A stretch of DNA of 64,000 nt from JAFGRU01 sp016934985 (GTDB lineage Bacteria > Desulfobacterota > Desulfuromonadia > Desulfuromonadales > JAAYDE01): NCBI GenBank assembly GCA_963665045.2, contig CAXXJQ010000003.1, positions 1,302,001 through 1,366,000 of the forward strand, written 5' to 3'. The position numbers were made by a program, and so were the translations under genes. Of the stretch, positions 37,664 to 45,349 are shown piece after piece. How positions within the stretch are numbered: position 1 is the first letter of the stretch; each line of letters starts with the position of its first letter. Below the pieces are notes generated by a model. It saw only the letters and a program-made list of their open reading frames with translations, searched no databases and had not been told where the DNA came from.

Positions 37664-39088
37664 TTATGAATTTTCCTGTGCCCAGGCCGCCCCTTTCTCC
37701 AAAATATCCTGGTTGAGTTCAAGAAGATGGGGTTTGCCGGCAAAAGTTTCCGCCAGCGCTTTGCTGAAATCATTTTCACGTAGGTTCATATTTCCTACGG
37801 CCATCATGACACCAAGCATCACCGTGTTGAGAGCCTTGGCCGAGCCGGCATCCTTGGCGATCTGTTGGGCCGGAACTGCCAGCGTTTTAATACCGGAAGG
37901 AAACGGAAAATCCCCGATGCTGCTTTCATAAAGGAGCAATCCTCCGGCTTTAACGTCCCCGGCGAACTTTTCCAGAGAAGGGCGGTTGAAAGCGACCAGG
38001 ATGTCGATTTCATGAATCACCGGCGAACCGATCTCACGGCTGGAGAGAATCACCGCACAGTTGGAGGTACCCCCGCGCTGTTCAGGTCCATAGGAAGGAT
38101 ACCAGGATACATGGCGTCCGGCGGAAACGCCGGCCCGGGCGACAGCCAAACCAAGGCTGAGCACCCCCTGCCCTCCGAAACCGGCAATTTTAACCTGCAC
38201 TTCACCTTCATAGCCGTTGTCGGCCGCAACCGATTCCTTCTCTTCACCCAACTGGAAAATAGCATCGAGTGCGGACTTTTGGTAAACGCTTTCCTTGCGG
38301 GCAATGGACTCAGCCTCACCACTGAGGTCACGGAGGTTGCCGAGAGGATACTCCTTTTCCATCATTTCATTGACAAATTCGGCGTTTTTAAGGGGGTCCA
38401 TTTTTAGGTTGGTGGGACAGGGAGAGAGAATTTCAACAAAGGCATAGCCTTTCTGATCCCTTTGAATTTCCAAGGCCTTTTTTATAGCTTTTTTGGCTTT
38501 GCGGATATGGGAAATATCGGATACTGAGACCCGCTCGATAAAGACCGGCGCGAGTAAAGTATTCAGGGTTTCGCACATATGCAGGGGGAAACCGGTTTCG
38601 TGCTGATCCCGGCCGTAGGGCGAGGTCGTGGTCTTTTCTCCAATCAGGGTGGTGGGCGCCATCTGGCCGCCGGTCATGCCATACACCGTATTATTGACAA
38701 AAAATACAGCCATCTTCTCACCCCGGTTGGCGGCATGCATGGTTTCTGCAAGGCCTATGGAAGCAAGGTCGCCATCCCCCTGGTAGGAGATAACCACGGC
38801 ATCATTCTGAGCCCTGGAAATTCCAGTTCCAACAGCCTGTGCCCGCCCGTGGGGCGACTGGAGATTGCCGCAGTTGAAATAGTAGTAGGCAAAAACGGCG
38901 CAGCCTACAGGACTAATGGCAACGGCCCGGTCTTCGAGACCAAGGTCCACCAGGGCTTCGCCAATCAATTTATGAATAACACCATGGCCGCAACCGGCAC
39001 AATAGTGGGTGGCACGAAGCGCTGTTCCACCTTTACGAGGGAATTTGTCGTAAAGCCCTTTTGTCGGGCCGATAATCTTTTCAGTCAT
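37664..39088 (-). CDS. 2-oxoacid:ferredoxin oxidoreductase, fused beta and gamma subunits
   Basis: 474 residues. Residues about 1-260 are the TPP-binding beta chain (CAGCGHG, then GDGDLASIGLAETM with a later NN, the TPP motif). Residues about 300-474 are the gamma chain (IAGFGGQGVLSLG, SYGPEQRGGTSNCAVI). In most archaea and bacteria these are separate genes. The enzyme oxidatively decarboxylates a 2-oxoacid (2-oxoglutarate or branched-chain type) to the acyl-CoA with reduction of ferredoxin. Downstream of the alpha gene by 6 bases. Substrate not decidable by eye. Confidence 0.9.
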   Translation of the reverse strand: MTEKIIGPTKGLYDKFPRKGGTALRATHYCAGCGHGVIHKLIGEALVDLGLEDRAVAISPVGCAVFAYYYFNCGNLQSPHGRAQAVGTGISRAQNDAVVISYQGDGDLASIGLAETMHAANRGEKMAVFFVNNTVYGMTGGQMAPTTLIGEKTTTSPYGRDQHETGFPLHMCETLNTLLAPVFIERVSVSDISHIRKAKKAIKKALEIQRDQKGYAFVEILSPCPTNLKMDPLKNAEFVNEMMEKEYPLGNLRDLSGEAESIARKESVYQKSALDAIFQLGEEKESVAADNGYEGEVQVKIAGFGGQGVLSLGLAVARAGVSAGRHVSWYPSYGPEQRGGTSNCAVILSSREIGSPVIHEIDILVAFNRPSLEKFAGDVKAGGLLLYESSIGDFPFPSGIKTLAVPAQQIAKDAGSAKALNTVMLGVMMAVGNMNLRENDFSKALAETFAGKPHLLELNQDILEKGAAWAQENS

Positions 39089-39094
39089 AGCCTA

Positions 39095-40147
39095 TCACCC
39101 AACCATTTCTTCGATTTTTTTATTGATGTCACCGAGCGAAATCAGGTTGCCGCCCATGCGGTTGACTAAATCAACGGGGCGGGAACAGTTTACAGCTAAT
39201 CTGATGTCGTCAACCATCTGCCCGTTGCTCATTTCAACCGAAAGAAAACGCATATTTTCCCGTGCGGCGAGTTCCCGCAGTTTTTTGCCTGGGAAAGGCC
39301 AGAGCTTGCGTGGCCTCAAGAGACCAACCTTAAGCCCCTTTCCCCTGCCAATATCTATGGCCGAGCGGGAAATGCGGCTGCTGATCCCGTAGGAAACGAG
39401 GACAATTTCAGCATCATCCAACTGGTAACCTTCAAAGTCCTCCTCATTCTCTTGGATGCGGGCGTATTTCTTCTGCAGGTCATAGTTGAAATCCTCGAGT
39501 TGATCAAAATCGAGGAAGATGGATGAAATCAGATTCTCCCGGGTTTCTCTGGTGCCGCTGACAGCCCAGGAGGAATCGATTTGGGGAACGATGGATTTCT
39601 CAGGGAATTTGAGCGGCTCAAACATCTGCCCCAAAACACCATCCGCAAGAACGTAAACAGGGTTGCGGTATTTAAAGGCCAGATCAAAGGCCTCCATGGT
39701 CATGTCGCACATTTCCTGGACCGAATCAGGGGCTAAGACGATACAGCGATAGTTGCCGTGCCCGCCCCCTTTGACCACCTGGTTATAGTCTCCCTGCTCG
39801 GGACCTATATTCCCTAGGCCCGGTCCTGCCCTGGCTATATCGACAATAACGGCGGGAAGCTCAGCCCCTGCCAGGTAGGAAACACCTTCCTGCTTGAGGC
39901 TGATGCCGGGCCCTGACGAAGCGGTCAATACCCGTCTGCCGGTGGAAGCAGCGCCATACACCATATTAATGGCAGCCACTTCGGATTCCGCCTGGACAAA
40001 CCTGCGGTTGGCCAGGGGAAAATAGCGCGAGGCTTCCTGAAGGATTTCACTGGCAGGGGTGATGGGATAGCCAAAATAACAGTCGCAACCCGCGTATAGC
40101 GCACCGATAATCACTGCGGTATTGCCTTTGACCAATTTTTTAGTCAT
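39095..40147 (-). CDS. 2-oxoacid:ferredoxin oxidoreductase, alpha subunit (VorB/KorA-like)
   Basis: 350 residues with GNTAVIIGALYAGCDCYFGYPITPASEI and GPGISLKQEGVSYLAGAELP, typical of the POR/KOR alpha chain. It binds CoA and part of the TPP pocket. It lies between the ferredoxin gene (18 bases) and the beta-gamma fusion (6 bases), giving delta-alpha-(beta-gamma) order. The adjacent acyl-CoA ligase suggests that acids are activated or the acyl-CoA product is used, but the substrate stays open. Confidence 0.91.
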   Translation of the reverse strand: MTKKLVKGNTAVIIGALYAGCDCYFGYPITPASEILQEASRYFPLANRRFVQAESEVAAINMVYGAASTGRRVLTASSGPGISLKQEGVSYLAGAELPAVIVDIARAGPGLGNIGPEQGDYNQVVKGGGHGNYRCIVLAPDSVQEMCDMTMEAFDLAFKYRNPVYVLADGVLGQMFEPLKFPEKSIVPQIDSSWAVSGTRETRENLISSIFLDFDQLEDFNYDLQKKYARIQENEEDFEGYQLDDAEIVLVSYGISSRISRSAIDIGRGKGLKVGLLRPRKLWPFPGKKLRELAARENMRFLSVEMSNGQMVDDIRLAVNCSRPVDLVNRMGGNLISLGDINKKIEEMVG

Positions 40148-40165
40148 GAATCAATGTCTCCCGTT

Positions 40166-40402
40166 TCAACCTTCCTGGGGGATGTGAACTTCAATGGCAA
40201 ACGGCTCAGGACAGGTATAATAACAATTACCACAGCCGATACAGCCGCTCCCCTTGTATTTTACAACGTGGTAGCCACGTGGATTTATCTCATCACTCAT
40301 GTACAAAACCTGCTTGGGACAAGCAGCCGGACAACGCCCACAGCCCTTGCATTCCAAGCTGTCAATTACCGGATAGGGTTCTTTTTTTGCCTCACCAGCC
40401 AT
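40166..40402 (-). CDS. Two-cluster ferredoxin (delta subunit) of the oxidoreductase
   Basis: 78 residues from ATG 40402, preceded by GAGGGTG; a longer frame to 40453 overlaps a hairpin and is rejected. Two 4Fe-4S motifs: CKGCGRCPAACP and CIGCGNCYYTCPEP. It relays electrons from the TPP site to soluble ferredoxin. First gene of the delta-alpha-beta/gamma unit. A hairpin with a T run lies just upstream at 40427-40484. Confidence 0.9.
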   Translation of the reverse strand: MAGEAKKEPYPVIDSLECKGCGRCPAACPKQVLYMSDEINPRGYHVVKYKGSGCIGCGNCYYTCPEPFAIEVHIPQEG

Positions 40403-40426
40403 AATTCTCACCCTCTTAACCTGGCT

Positions 40427-40484
40427 AAAAAAAGGCCGGACACTTCCAGACATCAGAAAAACCAGCCATGGAAGCTTCGGCCTT
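40427..40484 (-). terminator. Terminator-like hairpin just upstream of the ferredoxin gene
   Basis: On the minus strand AAGGCCG (40484-40478) pairs with CGGCCTT (40437-40431), inner TTCCA with TGGAA, followed by seven T at 40433-40427. It lies between the acyl-CoA ligase and the ferredoxin, whose ATG is 25 bases further. It could end transcription of the ligase or act as an attenuator for the oxidoreductase genes. Confidence 0.55.
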
Positions 40485-40622
40485 GTTTTTACATGAAAGT
40501 AATACTGATAATTTTATCTAAAATTATTTAAAACGTACAGCCAAAGACGCCAATAAGCGCCTACCGACAAGCCTATTACCCTTTTTAAAGGATTTAGCTC
40601 CGTCATGTCAAATTGATTTTGA

Positions 40623-42299
40623 TTAACCCTTGTCAGCTTCATCCTTGTCACGTATCTCTACCCGACGGATTTTCCCAGAGATGGTTTTGGGCAATTCACT
40701 GACAAACTCGATAACCCGCGGATATTTATAAGGAGCAGTAACGGATTTAACATGGTTTTGAAGTTCCAGTATCAGTTCAGCACTGGCAGCATAGTCTTTG
40801 GTCAGGACTACGGTGGCCTTGATGACCTGACCGCGAATCGGGTCGGGCACCCCGGTGATTGCGCATTCAAGCACAGCAGGATGCTCGATGAGGGCGCTTT
40901 CAACCTCAAACGGCCCGATCCGGTAGCCCGAGCTTTTGATGACGTCGTCGGCACGCCCGACGAACCAGTAATAACCGTCCTCGTCCCGCCAGGCCATGTC
41001 ACCGGTGTGATAAAAACCGTCGTGCCAGACTTCCCCGGTTTTATCTTCATCCCGGTGGTAGCCTGTAAAAAGGCTGAGAGGTCTTCCTTTATCGGTGCGG
41101 ATGACGATTTCACCCTCCTCACCGTCTTCACAAAACCCACCCTCGGCATTCATTAATTCAATTTCATAAAGGGGACAAGGCTTGCCCATTGAGCCGGGCT
41201 TGGTGTCCATCCACAAAAAGGTGCCGATCTGAACGGAAGTTTCGGTTTGTCCGAACCCCTCCATGATCCGCATGCCGGTAAATTCCAGGAACTTTTCGTA
41301 AATTTCCGGATTAAGAGGCTCTCCGGCCGTGACCGTGTATTGCAGGCCGCTGAAATCATATTGGGAAAGATCTTCCTTGATAAGGAAGCGATACACCGTG
41401 GGAGGAGCACAAAAGGTGGTGACACCAAAATCGGCACATTTACGGGCCAGGTTTGCTGCATCAAATTTATCGTAATCGTAGGCAAAAACAGCGCTGCCGC
41501 AGATCCACTGGCCATAAATTTTCCCCCAGACAACCTTGGCCCATCCGGTATCGGCAACGGTGTAATGAAGGCCGTCATCCTGACAGTTCTGCCAATATTT
41601 GGCGGTCGGGATATGGCCTAGGGGATAGGTGTTCACATGTTGAACCATTTTCGGGTACCCGACGGTGCCGGAAGAAAAATAGGCAAGGAAGATATCCTCG
41701 TTGGTGGTATCGGCTGTCCCCGTAGGCCGCGTGAAATCGGGGGAGGCCTTTTCAATTTCGTTTTCGAGGTTGAACCAGCCTTCCCGATTGTCGCCGAGAA
41801 GCACCTTGTCCTTGAGGATACCCCCGGTTTTATTCTGGGCCTCGTCAACAAAATCGGCCAGAGACCCCTCGTTGATACAGACAATCATTTTGATGTCGGC
41901 CTTTTCGATGCGATAAACCAGGTCCTTGGTGGTCAGCATGTGAGTTCCGGGGGTGGCAATGGCGCCGATTTTATGAAGCCCCAGAAAGCAGTACCAGAAA
42001 CTGTAGTGCCCTTTGAGCAGCAATTTGACGTAGTCGCCTTTCTTGATTCCCCGGCTGAGGAAAAAATTGGCGGCCTTGTCACTCAAGGTTTTCATCTCCC
42101 CGAAAGTCAGGGTTTTATCGTTGTCCAGGTCGTCGCACCAGACCAGAGCCCGCTTTTCAGGCTGCTGTTCGGCGTAATAATCGACGACGTCATAGGCAAA
42201 ATTGAAATTTTCCGGGATGTTTATTTGAAAATTTTCAACGAAATCCTCATAGGATTCAAAATCGACACGGTTTACAAACTTTTCTAAAAGACAGGACAT
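40623..42299 (-). CDS. AMP-dependent acyl-CoA synthetase (ACSM-like)
   Basis: 558 residues from ATG 42299, set by GAGGAG 6 bases upstream rather than a TTG at 42305. Motifs: FSSGTVGYPKMVQH (P-loop-like), GFGQTET, MEGFGQ and the hinge GRADDVIKSSGYRIGPFEVE, then the catalytic lysine in PKTISGKIRRVE. Such enzymes activate a carboxylic acid with ATP to an acyl-AMP and then acyl-CoA. Best resemblance is to medium-chain/ACSM-type enzymes. Placed between the XRE-cupin regulator and the oxidoreductase, probably serving fatty- or branched-chain acid metabolism. Confidence 0.85.
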   Translation of the reverse strand: MSCLLEKFVNRVDFESYEDFVENFQINIPENFNFAYDVVDYYAEQQPEKRALVWCDDLDNDKTLTFGEMKTLSDKAANFFLSRGIKKGDYVKLLLKGHYSFWYCFLGLHKIGAIATPGTHMLTTKDLVYRIEKADIKMIVCINEGSLADFVDEAQNKTGGILKDKVLLGDNREGWFNLENEIEKASPDFTRPTGTADTTNEDIFLAYFSSGTVGYPKMVQHVNTYPLGHIPTAKYWQNCQDDGLHYTVADTGWAKVVWGKIYGQWICGSAVFAYDYDKFDAANLARKCADFGVTTFCAPPTVYRFLIKEDLSQYDFSGLQYTVTAGEPLNPEIYEKFLEFTGMRIMEGFGQTETSVQIGTFLWMDTKPGSMGKPCPLYEIELMNAEGGFCEDGEEGEIVIRTDKGRPLSLFTGYHRDEDKTGEVWHDGFYHTGDMAWRDEDGYYWFVGRADDVIKSSGYRIGPFEVESALIEHPAVLECAITGVPDPIRGQVIKATVVLTKDYAASAELILELQNHVKSVTAPYKYPRVIEFVSELPKTISGKIRRVEIRDKDEADKG

Positions 42300-42320
42300 G
42301 ATCAACTCCTCAACAATCCA

Positions 42321-42875
42321 TCAAAAAATTATGGCAAGAAACTTAGCGACCTTGTTATTAAGAGATTCCATCCCATGTCCATAGCTGGAATCGAAAAAGA
42401 TGGAATCGCCAGCCTCAAGGAGGATTTCATGATCATGGATTGTAATCTTTAAAGTCCCTTCAAGGACATAATCAAACTCCTGGCCGGGATGGGAATTGAT
42501 GGAAACGGGTGTCTCGGGCAATTTGGGTTCCACCGTAACCAGAAAGGGTTCGGCTTTTTTATGGTGAAAGTTTGGGGCCAGATTCTGGTAGCTGTAATCA
42601 GAATGGCGCTCAACATTGATGCCCTTATCTTTTCGGGTCACCGTATAGATGTTCATATGTGGTTCTTTCCCGGTCAAGAGAAGGCTCATATCAACTTTCA
42701 ACTCTTGAGCGATCTTAAAAAGAACGCTGGCGGGAATGTCCTGTTTCCCGGATTCGTAATCGCTGTAAGTTTCCGGGGAAATTCCCAGAATTTTGCCAAA
42801 TTGGGCAGCGGAAATATCGGAGGATTCACGCAAATCATGGATCCTTGAACCTATTTCTTTGATCTTCTCACTCAT
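42321..42875 (-). CDS. XRE-family regulator with C-terminal cupin
   Basis: 184 residues from ATG 42875 (AGGGGG upstream; an earlier ATG at 42920 adds an odd leader). N-terminal HTH_3 domain (DISAAQFGKILGISPETYSDYESGKQD) and a C-terminal cupin_2 barrel (SHPGQEFDYVLEGTLKITI, LEAGDSIFFDSSYGHGM). Such proteins sense a small ligand, often a metabolite of the adjacent pathway. It is first in the operon with the acyl-CoA ligase 21 bases downstream, so it probably controls that operon. Confidence 0.88.
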   Translation of the reverse strand: MSEKIKEIGSRIHDLRESSDISAAQFGKILGISPETYSDYESGKQDIPASVLFKIAQELKVDMSLLLTGKEPHMNIYTVTRKDKGINVERHSDYSYQNLAPNFHHKKAEPFLVTVEPKLPETPVSINSHPGQEFDYVLEGTLKITIHDHEILLEAGDSIFFDSSYGHGMESLNNKVAKFLAIIF

Positions 42876-43297
42876 AACAGCCCCCTTTGTTAGCGGATAG
42901 GGTAAAAGGAACTTCATCAATAAAGGTTATACATTGGTCCATGTTTTTAAAGGAATATGCAGATAATTTAAAGTGGAATTTTAAATTTTATAAAATCATT
43001 TTATTCACCATGGAATTTTTCCCTAATGGCAACTTCAAAAAAAATATTTTTTTCATATATTTTCAATTATTTACAAGGGAAGAAGGTGCGAAATTATTCT
43101 ATTCAGTTTTTAAAACATTTTTATATTTTTTGACCTTAATTAAAAACATTAAGGCCGAAAGCGTCTCTTTTTCGCCAACCGATTTTCTTTCCCGAGGACT
43201 GAACATACCGGACAATAATCTTAAAAATGATTTAGATAACTTAAAAGTGCTTTTAAGAAAAAAATTCTTTTGAACTTGCCATATATATTCTGAAAAA
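42876..43297. other. AT-rich gap between the XRE gene and tRNA-Leu
   Basis: About 420 bases. It includes the 5' region of the minus-strand regulator. On the plus strand a frame of 88 codons (43010-43273, starting MEFFPNGNFK and ending LLRKKFF) has no ribosome site and no recognisable domain; I treat it as doubtful. No other signal was found. Confidence 0.4.
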
Positions 43298-43334
43298 AAA
43301 GAGGCCCTTCAGTACAAATTCTGAAGAGCCTTTA
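43298..43334 (-). terminator. Intrinsic terminator after tRNA-Leu
   Basis: On the minus strand AAAGGCTCTTCAG / CTGAAGGGCCTCTTTTTTTT with an 8-base loop; one mismatch in the stem. It is 9 bases after the CCA end. Confidence 0.8.
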
Positions 43335-43342
43335 TCTTTTTT

Positions 43343-43429
43343 TGGTGCCGAAGGGGAGACTCGAACTCCCACGGGCCTACGCCCACTAGACCCTGAACCT
43401 AGCGCGTCTACCAGTTCCGCCACTTCGGC
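43343..43429 (-). tRNA. tRNA-Leu (anticodon CAG)
   Basis: 87 bases with encoded CCA. Acceptor stem GCCGAAG / CTTCGGC, class II variable arm of about 15 bases, T arm with GTTCGAGTC. The anticodon stem CTAGG/TCTAG encloses the loop TTCAGGG, so the anticodon is CAG, reading CUG codons. Standalone gene between the XRE regulator operon and trmL, with its own terminator. Confidence 0.93.
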
Positions 43430-43654
43430 GCGGTTGATGGAAATTTTTAGCAAAAATCCGGGTTCAATGCAACCAAAAAAGCACGTCAAACCATTATATA
43501 GCTTATCTCAGGAAAGAAATACACCGGACAACAAAAACCATTTCGAAAATAAATCAATACCGGTATAATCCTCGGCCGGACTTCCTTTTTTACTTATATA
43601 ATCGCTTGGACATATCCGAGAGTTTAATTTCTCAATTTATAATAAATTTTTTCA

Positions 43655-44137
43655 ATGACTGCAAATAAATCCATCTCACCTTTTCAAATTGCCCTGATCG
43701 AACCGGAAATTCCCCCCAACACCGGAAACATCGCACGCCTCTGTGCCGCGACGGGCACCCCACTCCACCTGGTTGGTCCCCTCGGTTTTTCCATAGAGGA
43801 TAAGCACCTGAAACGCGCAGGCCTGGATTACTGGGACTGGGTTCACCTTCATCGTTGGGAGTCTTTCCCAGAACTGAAAGATGCCTATCCCGGTGCCCGC
43901 TACTGGCTGCTGTCAAAAAAAGCCGAACGGCCATACACAAACGTCCAATTTCAAAAAGGCGACTTCCTGGTCTTCGGCAAAGAAACCTTCGGCCTCCCGG
44001 AAATACTCCTGAGGGATAACCCTGAATTCGCCATCCGCATCCCCATGGTCAATGAAAATGTCAGAAGCCTTAACCTGTCGTCCTCGGTGGCCATCGTGCT
44101 TTATGAAGCACTTCGGCAAACTGGTCAACTGAAATAG
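43655..44137 (+). CDS. trmL: tRNA (cytidine/uridine 34-2'-O)-methyltransferase TrmL
   Basis: 160 residues, full length. SPOUT/trefoil-knot motifs: EPEIPPNTGNIARLC near the N-terminus, LVFGKETFGLP, RIPM and SLNLSSSVAIVLYE. TrmL methylates the wobble nucleotide 34 of certain tRNA-Leu species with SAM. It lies next to a tRNA-Leu gene, but the CAG isoacceptor is not the usual substrate. A second copy lacking the 5' third lies at 50552-50881 with about nine in ten identical bases, which marks a rearrangement. Confidence 0.95.
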   Translation: MTANKSISPFQIALIEPEIPPNTGNIARLCAATGTPLHLVGPLGFSIEDKHLKRAGLDYWDWVHLHRWESFPELKDAYPGARYWLLSKKAERPYTNVQFQKGDFLVFGKETFGLPEILLRDNPEFAIRIPMVNENVRSLNLSSSVAIVLYEALRQTGQLK

Positions 44138-44274
44138 CATTACACACTAACCGCGATATAATGGGAGACTGTCATTTATTCCCTTTTCTCAGATATATCC
44201 AACGATAAATTTCCAAGCAGCGACCCGGAAGAAAATTCATTGTGGAATTAACGCCAGAAAAATTGGGGGAAAGC

Positions 44275-45210
44275 ATGTTGGTGACGGTTGCAATTTGCAC
44301 CTGGAATAGAGCTGAGCTTCTCGCAAATACACTCCGGAAATTTACTGAGCTGTCATTGCCGAACCAGGATCAATGGGAACTGATAGTAGTAAACAACAAC
44401 TCCACAGATAGTACAGATGACGTTTTGTTGTCGTTTAAAAACAAACTGCCCCTGAGGCGCATTTTCGAATCCAAGCCCGGCCTCTCCAATGCACGCAATT
44501 CTGCGGTTCGGGAAGCCAGGGGAGATTATATTATCTGGACGGATGATGATGTATTGGTTGACAGTGACTGGCTTTCATCATATATCCGAGCCTTTAAACA
44601 ATTCCCTGACGCTGCCGTATTCGGCGGACCGATAAAACCGTGGTTTGAAGGTGTTCCCCCTGCTTGGTTGTTGAATTCCTGGAATCTGGTTTCTAGCGCT
44701 TTTGCCGCCAGAGATTTTGGGGAGAAAACCATATCATTTGATGTTGCCGAAGGACGTCTTCCTTTTGGGGCAAATTATGGCATTCGCATGAAAGAGCAAA
44801 AAGCCTTCTTATATGACCCCGAATTAGGCCTGAAAGAGGAGAACATCGTTTTGGGGGAAGAGATCAAGGTTATAAAAGCAATACTCATTTCTGGCGGAGA
44901 GGGTTGGTGGGTTCCCGATGCAAAGGTACTTCACTGGATACCTAAAAAAAGGCAGTCATTCGACTATCTGAAAAAGTATTTTATTGGGAAGGGAAGAACC
45001 CTTATAAAGCAGGGGAAAGCTTATGGGGGGGTTTCTTTCCAGGGGATACCCTTCCGACTTCTCAGGCGATATTTTAAAACCTTGGTTCGCTCTTATTTGG
45101 CCAAAATGATTTGGGGTGAAGAAGTCTATGTCAAGGAATTTATCAATAAAAATATAAGATTTGGCCAAATTCTGGAACTTCGACGACGCCACCTGCTGAG
45201 AGATTCTTAA
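44275..45210 (+). CDS. Family 2 glycosyltransferase
   Basis: 311 residues from ATG 44275 (GGGGGAAAGC before it; a GTG at 44242 is weaker). GT-A fold: VAICTWNRAELL, IVVNNNSTDSTDD, SKPGLSNARNSAVREARGDYIIWTDDDV with DDD as the metal site. It transfers a sugar from a nucleotide donor in glycan assembly. It is the left-most gene of the surface-polysaccharide region and reads away from trmL. Donor and acceptor unknown. Confidence 0.87.
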   Translation: MLVTVAICTWNRAELLANTLRKFTELSLPNQDQWELIVVNNNSTDSTDDVLLSFKNKLPLRRIFESKPGLSNARNSAVREARGDYIIWTDDDVLVDSDWLSSYIRAFKQFPDAAVFGGPIKPWFEGVPPAWLLNSWNLVSSAFAARDFGEKTISFDVAEGRLPFGANYGIRMKEQKAFLYDPELGLKEENIVLGEEIKVIKAILISGGEGWWVPDAKVLHWIPKKRQSFDYLKKYFIGKGRTLIKQGKAYGGVSFQGIPFRLLRRYFKTLVRSYLAKMIWGEEVYVKEFINKNIRFGQILELRRRHLLRDS

Positions 45211-45349
45211 CCCGTTTTTCCAGGTGGCCAGGTCGCGCCCCCGATGATGCATCGGGTCCAACTAGCACGGTGAGGCGCGTCAGGGACGCAGTGACGGCAC
45301 CATTTGAGGTGTCCCAACATTGAAAGTTGCAGAAGGAATATCCATAAGT

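Noticed and set aside
43010..43273. 88-codon plus-strand frame near tRNA-Leu
   Set aside because: No ribosome site and strongly AT-rich; no domain recognised. Kept only as a remark in the gap entry.
45211..45345. Hairpin CCCGATG/CATCGGG at left of the IS5-type element
   Set aside because: Too short and without a T run to be called a terminator, and not part of the element ends.
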